From NCBI GenBank assembly GCA_902781095.1, contig CACZHW010000032.1:1-41685 (forward strand): DNA of 41,685 nucleotides, read 5' to 3'. Within the stretch, counting starts at the first letter, position 1, and every line of letters begins with the position of its first letter. Under the pieces are notes generated by a model, which did not search any database, was not told the origin of the DNA, and saw only the letters and a list, made by a program, of their open reading frames with translations. This DNA comes from an uncultured Eubacteriales bacterium. GTDB taxonomy: Bacteria; Bacillota; Clostridia; Christensenellales; Aristaeellaceae. Positions 26,388 to 33,723 of this stretch are shown here, one piece after another. Made by a program: the position numbers and the translations under genes.

Positions 26388-27736
26388 CAGTCCGCCTCCT
26401 CAAGAAAGTACAGGAAGAAACAGAGCGCGAGCAGATCGGCGCTCCCGCCCGGGGAGATGTTCTGCCGGATGAGATCTGCGTCCATTGAAGAGAGGGCCTC
26501 CCGGCCGGGAAACGGATTGCCGTGCAGCAGCGCGGCAGCCCGGGCGGAGAGGTCCCGCTGGGCCTCCAGGCTGCTGCGGTGAAGGACGTTGGTGTCCGTG
26601 TTTTCGGCCATCAGCGCGATCAGGGCCGCGCAGCCGGCGTCGTTGATCGAGCATCCGGCGGAGAGAGCTTCCCGCAGCCTGGGCAGGCCGACCTGCGAAA
26701 CCAGCGGGAAACCGCGTTCCGCTTCGCCGCGCACGCCGGTGACGCCGTACGCGGTATAGAGGCGCTGCCCTGCTGTTTGCGCGTTTTCGGGGCTGAGGCC
26801 GGCAAAATCCCGCGCCGTCAGTCCTTCTGTCATGGCCCGGCACTCGGAGAGAACCGCTTCGGCGGACAGGGAAGAGAGGCGGTATAGACGCCCGGCCGCG
26901 GCTGCGAGCAGCCCCATGGAAAAGATGGCACCCTTGTGGGTGTTGACGCCGCCGGTCGCCCGGAGCATCCAGCCCTCCGCGAGGCGTCCGGCCGGCCGAA
27001 GGGCCTCGAAGGTCTCCGGCGCCGGCCTCCCCGCGGTGTCCAGGCCGATGGCGGCGCAGCGCCCGAAGTAGGGGTAAAGCGCGCAGGCGCTGTCTGCGAA
27101 GGTGAAGATGTCCATGTCCCGGTGACTGCCGTTGTTCGCCCTGTCCACGAGGCCTGGCTTCGGCGTCACGTTCACCTCGTAGAGCAGCGCGCGGGTGCAC
27201 AGCTCGGCAATCCTGCCGGAGAACGCCGCGCGTACCGCTTCCTTTAGGATGCGGCGGGTTTCCTTTTGAAGCGCCTCCACGGAGTGCGTGCGGGAACGGG
27301 CACATGCCTGTGCGCTCTGTCCGCAGAGCAGGCAGCGGCGGCCGGGCAGGCCGATTTCCTGCCGCTCCACCTTTGTCCCGTCGCTTGAGAGCACGTCCAG
27401 GTCGAACAGACGGCCCAGCGGGGAGGTCTCCTCGATGTCCGCAGCCATCTGCTTCACCTGCAGCGCAGAGAGCGGGAGAACGTAGAACGCTTCGCATCCG
27501 GTAAAGTCTGTGTGCTCCTCGAAAAAGAGCGGCGCGGCGCCGAGGCGGAGAAACCCGTCCTGAAGGGCGCGCTTTCCAAGGGAAAAGCCTTCACGGATGA
27601 GCACGCTGTCCTTTACGGGCCCGGGGATGTTCAGGGTAAAGCACAAGAGGGTCCGGCCGTAGCGCGAAAGCAGTTCCCGCTGCAGCGCGGCACGGCTGTC
27701 GCGCGCGGCCGTCATATCCTGTACGGTAACCTCCAT
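26387..27736 (-). CDS. citXG: CitXG fusion: citrate lyase holo-ACP synthase / triphosphoribosyl-dephospho-CoA synthase
   Basis: A bifunctional enzyme of 449 residues. The CitX part (residues 1 to about 165) attaches the prosthetic group to the lyase ACP and shows GRRCLLCGQSAQACARSRTH. The CitG part (about 170-449) makes 2'-(5''-triphosphoribosyl)-3'-dephospho-CoA from ATP and dephospho-CoA and shows LLYEVNVTPKPGLVDRANNGSH, DMDIFTFADSA and TGGVNTHKGAIFSMG. Such CitX-CitG fusions are known in several bacteria. The ATG at 27736 has AAGGAGG 11 bases upstream. It lies only 37 bases after the chromate-transporter pair and is probably co-transcribed with it. Confidence 0.94.
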   Translation of the reverse strand: MEVTVQDMTAARDSRAALQRELLSRYGRTLLCFTLNIPGPVKDSVLIREGFSLGKRALQDGFLRLGAAPLFFEEHTDFTGCEAFYVLPLSALQVKQMAADIEETSPLGRLFDLDVLSSDGTKVERQEIGLPGRRCLLCGQSAQACARSRTHSVEALQKETRRILKEAVRAAFSGRIAELCTRALLYEVNVTPKPGLVDRANNGSHRDMDIFTFADSACALYPYFGRCAAIGLDTAGRPAPETFEALRPAGRLAEGWMLRATGGVNTHKGAIFSMGLLAAAAGRLYRLSSLSAEAVLSECRAMTEGLTARDFAGLSPENAQTAGQRLYTAYGVTGVRGEAERGFPLVSQVGLPRLREALSAGCSINDAGCAALIALMAENTDTNVLHRSSLEAQRDLSARAAALLHGNPFPGREALSSMDADLIRQNISPGGSADLLALCFFLYFLEEAD

Positions 27737-27773
27737 CGGTTGAGATTCCTCCTTCACAGACAGACAGCAGGGT

Positions 27774-28328
27774 TTACAGGCCGAGCGCAGTACCGGCGGC
27801 CACGCCGCAGACGGCGGACAGGACGATCAGCGTAATGGGATGAACCCTGCGAAAGGCGAGGACGGCCGCGGCGAGGAAGATCGCCGCGCTGACGAAAAAC
27901 GCGGGGGATAGCGCCGGCCCCGCGGGAAAAAAGACGCTTTGCGCGAGAGAGAACAGCGCGGCGGCGATGAGGCCGATGACGGCAGGCCGCAGGCCGGTCA
28001 GGACGCCGGCCACCAGCCGGTTTCGCCGGAACTTTTCATAACCGCGCGCCACGGCGAGGATGATGAGAAAAGAGGGCAGTACGACGCCGCAGGTCGCGCA
28101 GAGGGCGCCGGGGAGCCCGCCCGTGACCATGCCGACGTAGGTGGACACATTGACGGCGAAAGGGCCCGGCGTGCTCTCGCTGACCGCGATGAAGTTGACC
28201 AGTTCTTCCAGCGTCATCCACCGGTGGGCGAGGACCTCCTGCTCAATGAGCGGGAGCATCGCGTAACCGCCGCCGAAGGTGAACAGACCGATGCGGAAAA
28301 AGGTGGAAAACAGCTCCCAGAGGATCAT
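27774..28328 (-). CDS. Chromate transporter (half-size CHR protein), second of pair
   Basis: A 184-residue membrane protein of the short-chain CHR family with about five to six hydrophobic segments. Family hallmark near the N-terminus: FFRIGLFTFGGGYAMLPLIEQE, then FIAVSESTPGPFAVNVSTYVG. Short CHR proteins work as heterodimers of two oppositely inserted halves; its partner is the next upstream gene, whose stop overlaps this ATG (ATGA). Chromate is the textbook substrate, but the physiological anion is often uncertain. A longer frame to 28469 overlaps the partner and is rejected. Confidence 0.93.
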   Translation of the reverse strand: MILWELFSTFFRIGLFTFGGGYAMLPLIEQEVLAHRWMTLEELVNFIAVSESTPGPFAVNVSTYVGMVTGGLPGALCATCGVVLPSFLIILAVARGYEKFRRNRLVAGVLTGLRPAVIGLIAAALFSLAQSVFFPAGPALSPAFFVSAAIFLAAAVLAFRRVHPITLIVLSAVCGVAAGTALGL

Positions 28329-28870
28329 CCTTCCACCCCCCTGCACAGTCCGAAGAGGATGCCCGCGGCGGCGCAGAGCAGGATGACCCGGATGGCGCTG
28401 AGGCCGAAGAGGGCGACCAGGACGAAAGCCGACGCCATGACGGTGAGGGCAAAGGCATCCTTTCTGCACTGGCGGAAGAGGGTGACAAGCGCCCGCAGGA
28501 TCAGCGCGAGCACGCCTGCGCGGATGCCCCAGAAGGCGTAGCGGACCACCCGCAGGCTCGAAAACGCCTGCAGCACGAGCGAAAGGACGGAGATGATGAC
28601 AAAGGAGGGGAGCACGACGCCCAGCGTTGCACAGAAGGAGCCCGCCGGGCCGGCCACCTTCTGCCCGATGAAGGTCGCGGCGTTGATGGCGATAGGCCCG
28701 GGCGTGGATTCCGCGATGGCCACCACGTCCAGAATATCCGCCTCGGTGACCCAGTGGCGGTGCTCGACGGCTTCCCGCTGGATCAGCGGAATCATGGCGT
28801 AACCGCCGCCGAAGGTAAAGGCGCCGATTTTAAGAAAAGCGGCAAAGAGCTGCCACAGGTCCTTCTTCAT
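28325..28870 (-). CDS. Chromate transporter (half-size CHR protein), first of pair
   Basis: A 181-residue paralogue of the adjacent CHR protein: FLKIGAFTFGGGYAMIPLIQRE, VVAIAESTPGPIAINAATFIG and about six hydrophobic segments. The ATG at 28870 is chosen because GGAG lies 9 bases upstream. It is the first gene of a four-gene minus-strand operon chr-chr-citXG-citC. A TATAAT on the minus strand lies near 28912-28917, about 40 bases upstream, with a poor -35. Confidence 0.92.
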   Translation of the reverse strand: MKKDLWQLFAAFLKIGAFTFGGGYAMIPLIQREAVEHRHWVTEADILDVVAIAESTPGPIAINAATFIGQKVAGPAGSFCATLGVVLPSFVIISVLSLVLQAFSSLRVVRYAFWGIRAGVLALILRALVTLFRQCRKDAFALTVMASAFVLVALFGLSAIRVILLCAAAGILFGLCRGVEG

Positions 28871-28965
28871 CCGGTTCATCTCCGTTTCGGTTTCAATCCA
28901 ATCTATTATACAATAGTTCCGCCGTTTCGCACAGGGTAAAAGGGGAGAAAAAGTTTGGGAAACCA

Positions 28966-28994
28966 TTGACTTTGGGCGGCGGGAACGCTAAAAT
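28966..28994 (+). promoter_or_regulatory. Promoter of the second MATE gene and its leader
   Basis: TTGACT, 17 bases, TAAAAT. Transcription would start near 29001, at the beginning of the structured leader. Confidence 0.7.
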
Positions 28995-29001
28995 ACCGTC
29001 T

Positions 29002-29104
29002 ACAGCGCGTGGCGAACAGCGTAAATCCAACTGTGGCCGGCGCTTTTTCTGGATGGACGATGCCGACTGCAGCGGAACCGGCTGCGGCCCGGCTTATTTT
29101 TTGC
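29002..29104 (+). ncRNA. Structured leader with intrinsic terminator: candidate guanidine-IV (mepA-type) riboswitch
   Basis: Hairpin 1: AGCGC (29004-29008), GGC (29011-29013) and CAG (29017-29019) pair with CTG (29031-29033), GCC (29036-29038) and GCGCT (29040-29044). Its 11-base loop holds UAAAUCC. AUCCA (29025-29029) is complementary to UGGAU (29050-29054) just after the hairpin, giving a 5-bp pseudoknot. Hairpin 2 (29062-29093; GCCG/CGGC outer, GCAGC/GCTGC inner) is followed by TTATTTTTT and is a terminator placed right before the MATE ribosome site. Two hairpins, a loop contact, a terminator and a MepA-like MATE gene fit the guanidine-IV riboswitch class. The class assignment is inference from memory; the structure itself is seen. 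Confidence 0.5.
29062..29102 (+). terminator. Leader terminator (attenuator) upstream of the second MATE gene
   Basis: Stem with outer GCCG/CGGC and inner GCAGC/GCTGC, then TTATTTTTT. It lies between the promoter and the start codon, so the gene can only be expressed by read-through. Confidence 0.75.
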
Positions 29105-29129
29105 CCGTCAGGGAAGGGAGGAGTTCTCA

Positions 29130-30542
29130 ATGGAAGAAAGAGAAACCGCTTTTTTGGAGAGGGAGCCGGTCGGCAGGCTGATGCGCAAGTATGCCGTGCC
29201 CTGTATCATCTCGCTTCTGGTAGCGGCGCTCTACAATATCGTCGATCAAATCTTCATCGCCAACGCGTCCTACCTCGGTTCGTACGGCAACGCGGCGAAC
29301 ACCGTGGTCTATCCGCTCACGGTCGTGGCCCTGGCGCTCGCGGTCATGATCGGAGACGGCGCGTGCGCCTTCGTCTCCATCAGCCTGGGGGCCGGCAAGA
29401 AGGAAGACGCGCACCGCGCGATCGGCAGCGCGGTCGTGCTGTGCCTTGGGGTGAGCCTCCTGCTGACGGCATGCTATCTGCTCTTTTCGGACGGCATCCT
29501 TACCGCGTTCGGCGGGCGGGTAAACGGGGAGACCTTCCGTCAGGCGAAGACCTACTTTTTCTGGATTACCGTCGGGCTGCCCTTCTACATGTTCGGCCAG
29601 GCGATGAATCCGGTCATCCGCTCGGACGGCAGCCCGAGGTTTGCGATGGTCTCCACGCTGGCGGGCGCCGTGACAAACCTCATTCTGGATCCGGTCTTCA
29701 TTTACGTCTTCCGGTGGGGGATGATGGGCGCGGCTGTCGCAACCGTGCTGGGACAGATGCTGACGGCGTTCCTTGCGACAGGGTATCTCTGCCACATGAA
29801 GGCGGTGCGGCTGAGGCGGGACAGCTTCGGCGTACATCCGCGCCTGGCGCGGCGTTATCTGGCGCTGGGCATGACCAGCTTCCTTTCGCAGATTTCGCTG
29901 GTCGCCGCGATGATGGCGATCAACAACATGATCCAGAAATACGGTGCGCTGGACGTGGTGTTCTCCCGGCCGGAGTATGCACAGATCCCGATGGCGGTCG
30001 TGGGCATCGTCATGAAGTTCTTCCAGATCGTCATTTCCATCTCGGTTGGCATGGCAGCCGGCTGCATCCCGGTGGTGGGCTTTAACGTCGGCGCAGGCAG
30101 GAAAGACCGGGTGTGCGCTCTCTTTACGCGGCTGCTGGCGGGAGAGGCGGCGGTGGGCGCCGTCGCGCTGGTCATCGTCCAACTCTTTCCGCGGCAGCTG
30201 ATCGGCATCTTCGGCGCGGCCAACGAAAGCGCGGCCTACACCGATTTTGCGGTGAAAGCCTTCCGCACCTATCTGTGCCTGATGCCGCTGGCGACCGTCA
30301 ACAAGGGGACGTTCATCTTCCTGCAGTCCGTCGGAAAGGCGCTGGCTTCCACCCTGATTTCGCTCATCCGCGAGGTGGTCTTCGGTGTGGGCTTTGCGCT
30401 GCTGCTCCCGCTGCGCTTCGGCCTGGACGGCGTGCTTTACTCCATGCCGGTATCGGATTTGCTTACCTTTATCGTGGCAGCCTTCGTCATCGCCTCGACT
30501 TACCGGCAGCTCTCGCAGCCGGGGGAGGGATCGCAAAAATAA
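29130..30542 (+). CDS. MATE family efflux transporter, MepA-like (second copy)
   Basis: A 470-residue multidrug/toxic-compound exporter with 12 hydrophobic segments in two halves: KYAVPCIISLLVAALYNIVDQIFIAN, MIGDGACAFVSISLGAGKKEDA, MNPVIRSDGSPRFAMVS, LDPVFIYVFRWGMMGAAVATVLGQ, IPVVGFNVGAGRKDRV. This pattern (N.IRSDG.P..AM) is that of the MepA-type branch. GGGAGGAG precedes the ATG. Expression appears to be set by the structured leader rather than by a repressor gene. If the leader senses guanidinium, the protein may export guanidinium or related cations (inference). Confidence 0.93.
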   Translation: MEERETAFLEREPVGRLMRKYAVPCIISLLVAALYNIVDQIFIANASYLGSYGNAANTVVYPLTVVALALAVMIGDGACAFVSISLGAGKKEDAHRAIGSAVVLCLGVSLLLTACYLLFSDGILTAFGGRVNGETFRQAKTYFFWITVGLPFYMFGQAMNPVIRSDGSPRFAMVSTLAGAVTNLILDPVFIYVFRWGMMGAAVATVLGQMLTAFLATGYLCHMKAVRLRRDSFGVHPRLARRYLALGMTSFLSQISLVAAMMAINNMIQKYGALDVVFSRPEYAQIPMAVVGIVMKFFQIVISISVGMAAGCIPVVGFNVGAGRKDRVCALFTRLLAGEAAVGAVALVIVQLFPRQLIGIFGAANESAAYTDFAVKAFRTYLCLMPLATVNKGTFIFLQSVGKALASTLISLIREVVFGVGFALLLPLRFGLDGVLYSMPVSDLLTFIVAAFVIASTYRQLSQPGEGSQK

Positions 30543-30545
30543 GGG

Positions 30546-30574
30546 TTGACACCCGCCGCTCGTTTGCATATAAT
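30546..30574 (+). promoter_or_regulatory. Promoter of tRNA-Leu
   Basis: TTGACA, 17 bases, TATAAT, 27 bases before the mature tRNA 5' end. Confidence 0.85.
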
Positions 30575-30600
30575 ATCGTTGTTCGCTTGAGCGGCGCTAT

Positions 30601-30685
30601 GCGGTAGTGCTGGAATCGGCAGACAGGCACGTTTGAGGGGCGTGTGAAGCAATTCGTATGGGTTCAAGTCCCATCTACCGCACCA
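30601..30685 (+). tRNA. tRNA-Leu, anticodon GAG
   Basis: A 7-bp acceptor stem (GCGGTAG with CTACCGC), discriminator A, and encoded CCA at 30683-30685. The anticodon stem CACGT/GCGTG holds the loop TTGAGGG, with GAG at 30635-30637 reading CUC/CUU. A long variable arm and the G-rich D loop are typical of class II tRNA-Leu. A phage-type integrase lies just downstream, so the 3' end is a likely integration target. Confidence 0.97.
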
Positions 30686-30692
30686 ATTGAGA

Positions 30693-30727
30693 AATTCAGC
30701 AGCTGAAAAGGCTGCTGAATTTTTTTG
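30693..30727 (+). terminator. Terminator after tRNA-Leu
   Basis: AATTCAGCAGC (30693-30703) pairs perfectly with GCTGCTGAATT (30711-30721), 7-base loop, followed by a T-run. Confidence 0.9.
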
Positions 30728-30806
30728 TTTTATTATTGATTTTTTTCCATTAAAAATGGGATGTAGTCAATCAAAAACGAGAACGCGGCAACCACTTCAG
30801 AGAAAG

Positions 30807-30829
30807 AAATTACTTACAAAATTACTTAC
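30807..30829. repeat. Direct repeats near the integrase: possible arm-type integrase sites
   Basis: AAATTACTTAC occurs twice in tandem (30807-30817 and 30819-30829), 12 bases apart, between the tRNA and the integrase gene. Short direct repeats at this place are typical of accessory integrase-binding sites. The rest of 30728-30850 is AT-rich and holds no gene. Confidence 0.45.
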
Positions 30830-30842
30830 GAGAATGCACGAT

Positions 30843-30876
30843 GGGGAAAGAAAAAGGCTGTCAGATGACAGCCTTT
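30843..30876 (-). terminator. Terminator of the integrase gene
   Basis: AAAGGCTGTC (30853-30862) pairs with GACAGCCTTT (30867-30876) around AGAT. On the minus strand it is followed by a T-run. The stem includes the last integrase codons. Confidence 0.75.
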
Positions 30877-31976
30877 GAATCCTTAGAGTTGTCGCTGGTT
30901 GATTTTGATTCTTTTAGAGCGGAATCAGAAGCCATGAATAATGCGGCATTGACACGCTCCTGCTTTTCTTCAAATAGTTCTACATACACTTGGTGGCTGA
31001 AGGCGGAAGTACTGTGGCCCATTCTTGCGGCAAGTTCTTCTTCGCTTGCACCACTGTTTGCGATTGTAGTTGCATAGTAATGACGCAAATCATAGAAGCG
31101 AAGCTTTTCAGGAAGACCAAGGAATTCTCTGATGTCTGCCCAACGGTAACTAATGTCAGCTGGCTTCATCGTTATCACTCTGTCCTGGCTTTTGCTGACC
31201 CGCTTCATTTCTTCAATCAATGACCAGCTGACAGTTAACAGGCGGTTGCCGGCTTCTGTCTTCGGGGATTTGACAGAATAGCCGTCGAGGCCCCGAACCT
31301 TTGCAGAGTGAATGGAAAGGGTTCCCATTTTGTATTTTGTATCATTGCTGATCCCGATGATCGGGGCAGGGGAAATGTCTTCCCATTTCAGGGCGTAGCT
31401 CTCGGAAGGCCTGAGGCCGGCGAAAAGCGTAAGGAGTGCGTACAGATAGAAATCTTCTTCTCCCCACCTTTCCCGGATTGCTTTCAGTATGTCACCCGCC
31501 CAGGACTGCCGCATGAGCATCTTACGGCGCTTTGGCCTGCTGGCGATTTTGATCCTCGAGAGATTTAGGTCCGGGACATACGAATTAAGGACGGCCTTGA
31601 GCAGGAACCAGTCATTTCTGACTGTTTTAATGCTTTTTCCTTCCAGCAGCCGCTTGTCGAGTGCTTCTTGAACATCCTGCGCACGGATCTTGTCAACTCT
31701 TTTCTGGAGGAGATCCGGGTAACTGTTTCGTTTCCGAGCAGTATACTCCATGATTGTGCTCGGACTGTAGCCTTGTGCTTTGCAAGTGTTGATATAACCT
31801 TCAAGAGCCTCTTCCAGTGTTTTTCCCCGGTTGGCTTTTTCACGCTCTTCAATGAGACCCAGCGCAGCCAGACGCTCGACTTCCTTTTTGGAATCAGCGG
31901 TATAACATTTGCGTTGTCCGTGATCAAATGTCTGAATGTGCCATCTGCCGGACGGAAGCTTCCGGGCTTTTACCAT
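30861..31976 (-). CDS. int: Tyrosine site-specific integrase
   Basis: A 371-residue phage/ICE integrase that catalyses recombination between attP and the chromosomal tRNA site. It has an N-terminal arm-binding domain (residues 1-45), a SAM-like core-binding domain (LEEALEGYINTCKAQGYSPSTIMEYTARK, about 50-150) and a C-terminal catalytic domain with Arg in LFAGLRPSESYALKW, the K strand, YDLRHYYATT (the first His of the usual HDLRH is Tyr), GHS and the Tyr nucleophile in HQVYVELF. AAGGAAGGGGG precedes the ATG. It is less GC-rich than the host genes, consistent with transfer. Confidence 0.95.
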   Translation of the reverse strand: MVKARKLPSGRWHIQTFDHGQRKCYTADSKKEVERLAALGLIEEREKANRGKTLEEALEGYINTCKAQGYSPSTIMEYTARKRNSYPDLLQKRVDKIRAQDVQEALDKRLLEGKSIKTVRNDWFLLKAVLNSYVPDLNLSRIKIASRPKRRKMLMRQSWAGDILKAIRERWGEEDFYLYALLTLFAGLRPSESYALKWEDISPAPIIGISNDTKYKMGTLSIHSAKVRGLDGYSVKSPKTEAGNRLLTVSWSLIEEMKRVSKSQDRVITMKPADISYRWADIREFLGLPEKLRFYDLRHYYATTIANSGASEEELAARMGHSTSAFSHQVYVELFEEKQERVNAALFMASDSALKESKSTSDNSKDSKAVI

Positions 31977-31991
31977 GGTTTTCCCCCTTCC

Positions 31992-32237
31992 TTAATAGCC
32001 CTGCTCGTACAGGAACTTTTCCCGGCGGGCCTTGAGGCCGGCGGGGATCCCAGGCGCGGGCATCGGCTCGCTCGGTCGGGCGGCCGCGAGGGCCTCCGAC
32101 TCCGTCCGGTAGAGGCGGGACTTGCGCAGGCGGATGCGCGCGTGTCCGAACTCCACGATGCAGAATTCCCCCTCGTCTACTGCAATCGTGACGGGCTGCA
32201 CACGGCGCCCGCTGACCAGAATATAAAAGGTATCCAT
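31992..32237 (-). CDS. Hypothetical protein of the phage-like element
   Basis: An 81-residue basic protein with no recognised domain. It has a short beta-rich N-terminal half (YILVSGRRVQPVTIAVDEGEFCIVEFGHARIRL) and an Ala/Pro-rich linker before RREKFLYEQGY. It lies between the integrase (15 bases downstream) and a small membrane protein. The ATG at 32237 is one option; a GTG at 32246 that overlaps the previous stop (GTGA) is equally possible. Confidence 0.6.
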   Translation of the reverse strand: MDTFYILVSGRRVQPVTIAVDEGEFCIVEFGHARIRLRKSRLYRTESEALAAARPSEPMPAPGIPAGLKARREKFLYEQGY

Positions 32238-32242
32238 TGATG

Positions 32243-32521
32243 TCACCGCTCTTTGCGCTTTTGTTTAAGGTATTTCATTGATTCCCTGCGTCGCTGGCGT
32301 TGCTCTTTTCTAATGCTCTTTATATCAAAATAGATGAACAGAAAGATAGATAAGAAGACAAACAACCCAACAAACAAGGGAGTATCAAGAGAAGATTGAA
32401 ACCATGCAGGCAACAGGCTGTTTATCAAGGTAAAGAATACAGTGATAAGCAATGAAATGACTATTGCCTTGATAAGGTTTTTCACTCGGTTAATCAGCCT
32501 CCACTTCATAGATGGTGGCAT
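32243..32521 (-). CDS. Small two-helix membrane protein of the phage-like element
   Basis: A 92-residue protein with two hydrophobic helices (about residues 19-40 and 48-66) and a strongly basic C-terminal tail (KEQRQRRRESMKYLKQKRKER). Function unknown; a superinfection-exclusion role would fit the immunity region but is not shown. The start is uncertain (32521, or Met at 32509) because it overlaps the end of the peptidase gene. It is AT-richer than its neighbours. Confidence 0.6.
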   Translation of the reverse strand: MPPSMKWRLINRVKNLIKAIVISLLITVFFTLINSLLPAWFQSSLDTPLFVGLFVFLSIFLFIYFDIKSIRKEQRQRRRESMKYLKQKRKER

Positions 32522-32705
32522 GGCTCATATGATCGCCCCTTTCAAGATGCCGGATTTCATGGTTCAGCACTTCCCGCTTTTCGGCGGGGCCCAGTGCGCT
32601 GTTGATGTAAACGGACGCAAAACCATTTTCGTCTATACGGACCGCCCCCTGGATGTCGCCGGGGAAAGCTACCTCATAGACGCGGAAATCAGCTTCTTCG
32701 ATCAA
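32490..32705 (-). CDS. Short ImmA/IrrE-like metallopeptidase
   Basis: A 71-residue protein with a zinc-peptidase motif HEIRH (HExxH) at residues 49-53, followed by LERGDH. ImmA-type peptidases cleave the phage repressor encoded next to them, and here the CI-like gene lies directly upstream. The protein is about half the usual ImmA length, so it is either a minimal form or a remnant. The start is TTG at 32705 with AAGGGTG five bases upstream; no ATG is available. Confidence 0.7.
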   Translation of the reverse strand: MIEEADFRVYEVAFPGDIQGAVRIDENGFASVYINSALGPAEKREVLNHEIRHLERGDHMSHATIYEVEAD

Positions 32706-32725
32706 TTTTCACCCTTCTTTGGTTG

Positions 32726-33097
32726 TCAGTAGTCGTCGTCAGGACCCTCGGGTTCCAGTTCCTTCAGGACTGCGGCTGCGGCCCTGAGGTGGGAAGGCGT
32801 AGCCTTCCTCGCGGCCTTGAAGAGCAGCCGGTAATCCGGGTCACGCCGCAGGCGCTCGCGGATTTCCCACGCCTCGTCATCGGCGGGGGTAGGTTCATAG
32901 TTGCCCAAGAGGTAATCCGCCGTAACGCCCAGCGCGACGGCGATACGGGAGAGGACCATGGCACCAGGCTCGCTCCTGCCGGCCTCATACTTGGCCAGCG
33001 TTACGCGGTTGATCCCGGCGGCCTCCGCGAGTTTTTCCTGTGTCCAGCCCAGCTGCTCACGGGCGCTGCAAATGCGGTCACCCAGAGTCTCGTCCAT
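32726..33097 (-). CDS. CI-like phage repressor (HTH XRE family)
   Basis: A 123-residue repressor. The N-terminal Cro/C1 helix-turn-helix is at residues about 6-60 (LGDRICSAREQLGWTQEKLAEAAGINRVTLAKYEAGRSEP). The C-terminal half is short, helical and acidic, with no LexA-type protease domain, so induction would have to go through the ImmA-like peptidase next door. AAAGGAGGTG lies 7 bases upstream of the ATG at 33097. It should bind the TAGGCTACA repeats between itself and the divergent Cro-like gene. Confidence 0.9.
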   Translation of the reverse strand: MDETLGDRICSAREQLGWTQEKLAEAAGINRVTLAKYEAGRSEPGAMVLSRIAVALGVTADYLLGNYEPTPADDEAWEIRERLRRDPDYRLLFKAARKATPSHLRAAAAVLKELEPEGPDDDY

Positions 33098-33224
33098 AAG
33101 GCTACACCTCCTTTGTGAGTATTGTACCAAATAGGCTACAAAAATTAAATAGCAAATAAGCTACAAAATCTATTGATTTCGTGTAGCCTATTTGCTATAA
33201 TGATGATGTAACCGATAGGCTACA
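33096..33224. promoter_or_regulatory. Phage-type genetic switch: five TAGGCTACA-like operators and the rightward promoter
   Basis: Related sites lie at 33096-33106 (over the repressor start), 33129-33140, 33154-33165, 33182-33193 (inverted) and 33214-33224. AAATAaGCTACA and TGTAGCcTATTT form an inverted pair. The rightward promoter TTGATT (33173-33178), 17 bases, TATAAT (33196-33201) has an operator between its -35 and -10. The leftward promoter probably uses TACAAT near 33122-33127. Confidence 0.75.
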
Positions 33225-33244
33225 GCAAGGAGGTGAAAGGTGTA

Positions 33245-33472
33245 ATGCTTAGACTACAACTAATAAGGAAGGCCAGGGGCATCAGCCAGGCGGAGCTCTC
33301 GCGGCTGACGGGCATCCACCGGACGCTGATCGCCCGGTATGAGGGCGGCGTCACGTGGCCCGGGGCCCGGAAGCTGGCGAGGCTGGCGGCCGCGCTGGGC
33401 TGCAGCGTGGACGACCTGATCGGCCTGGACAGTGGAGATGAAGGAAGGAGGAAGGACAATTGCCGAAAGTAG
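33245..33472 (+). CDS. Cro-like HTH XRE regulator
   Basis: A 75-residue protein that is almost entirely one helix-turn-helix domain (LIRKARGISQAELSRLTGIHRTLIARYEGGVTWPGARKLARLAAALGCSVDDLIGL). By position it is the Cro counterpart, the first gene of the rightward early operon. AAGGAGG lies 11 bases upstream of the ATG at 33245. Confidence 0.88.
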   Translation: MLRLQLIRKARGISQAELSRLTGIHRTLIARYEGGVTWPGARKLARLAAALGCSVDDLIGLDSGDEGRRKDNCRK

Positions 33473-33723
33473 CGATGACGGTCGCGCAGAAGCAGCAGAT
33501 GGAGGACCGTGAGGCGGACACGAGGCTGAAGCGCCGGATCCGCGCGACGATGGGGGTCCTCGACATGACGGGCGAGGGGATGGCGCTGCGGCTCGGGATG
33601 AGTTGCCAGACCTTCTACCGGCGGATGAAGGAACCCGGGAGCTTCACGCTCTCGGAGATGAGGGCGTTCGAGCGGCTGGCCGCGAGGGCGCGGACGATGA
33701 CAGGAGATGCGGCGAATGTATGA
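33460..33723 (+). CDS. Small phage regulatory protein with HTH-like segment
   Basis: An 87-residue basic protein. The segment TGEGMALRLGMSCQTFYRRMKEPGSFTLSEMRAFERLA looks like a helix-turn-helix of small phage regulators. The start is TTG at 33460, fixed by AGGAGG 8 bases upstream and overlapping the Cro-like gene by 13 bases; the ATG at 33475 is too far from the ribosome site. Function otherwise unknown. Confidence 0.7.
   Translation: MPKVAMTVAQKQQMEDREADTRLKRRIRATMGVLDMTGEGMALRLGMSCQTFYRRMKEPGSFTLSEMRAFERLAARARTMTGDAANV

Noticed and set aside
29002..29060. Cobalamin riboswitch (a GTAAATCC...CTGTGG stretch recalled the B12 box)
   Set aside because: The element is too short, lacks the multi-arm core, and the gene is a MATE exporter rather than a B12-related gene.
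33233..33244. GTG start for the Cro-like protein at 33233
   Set aside because: It lies inside the AAGGAGG ribosome site; the ATG at 33245 is correctly spaced.
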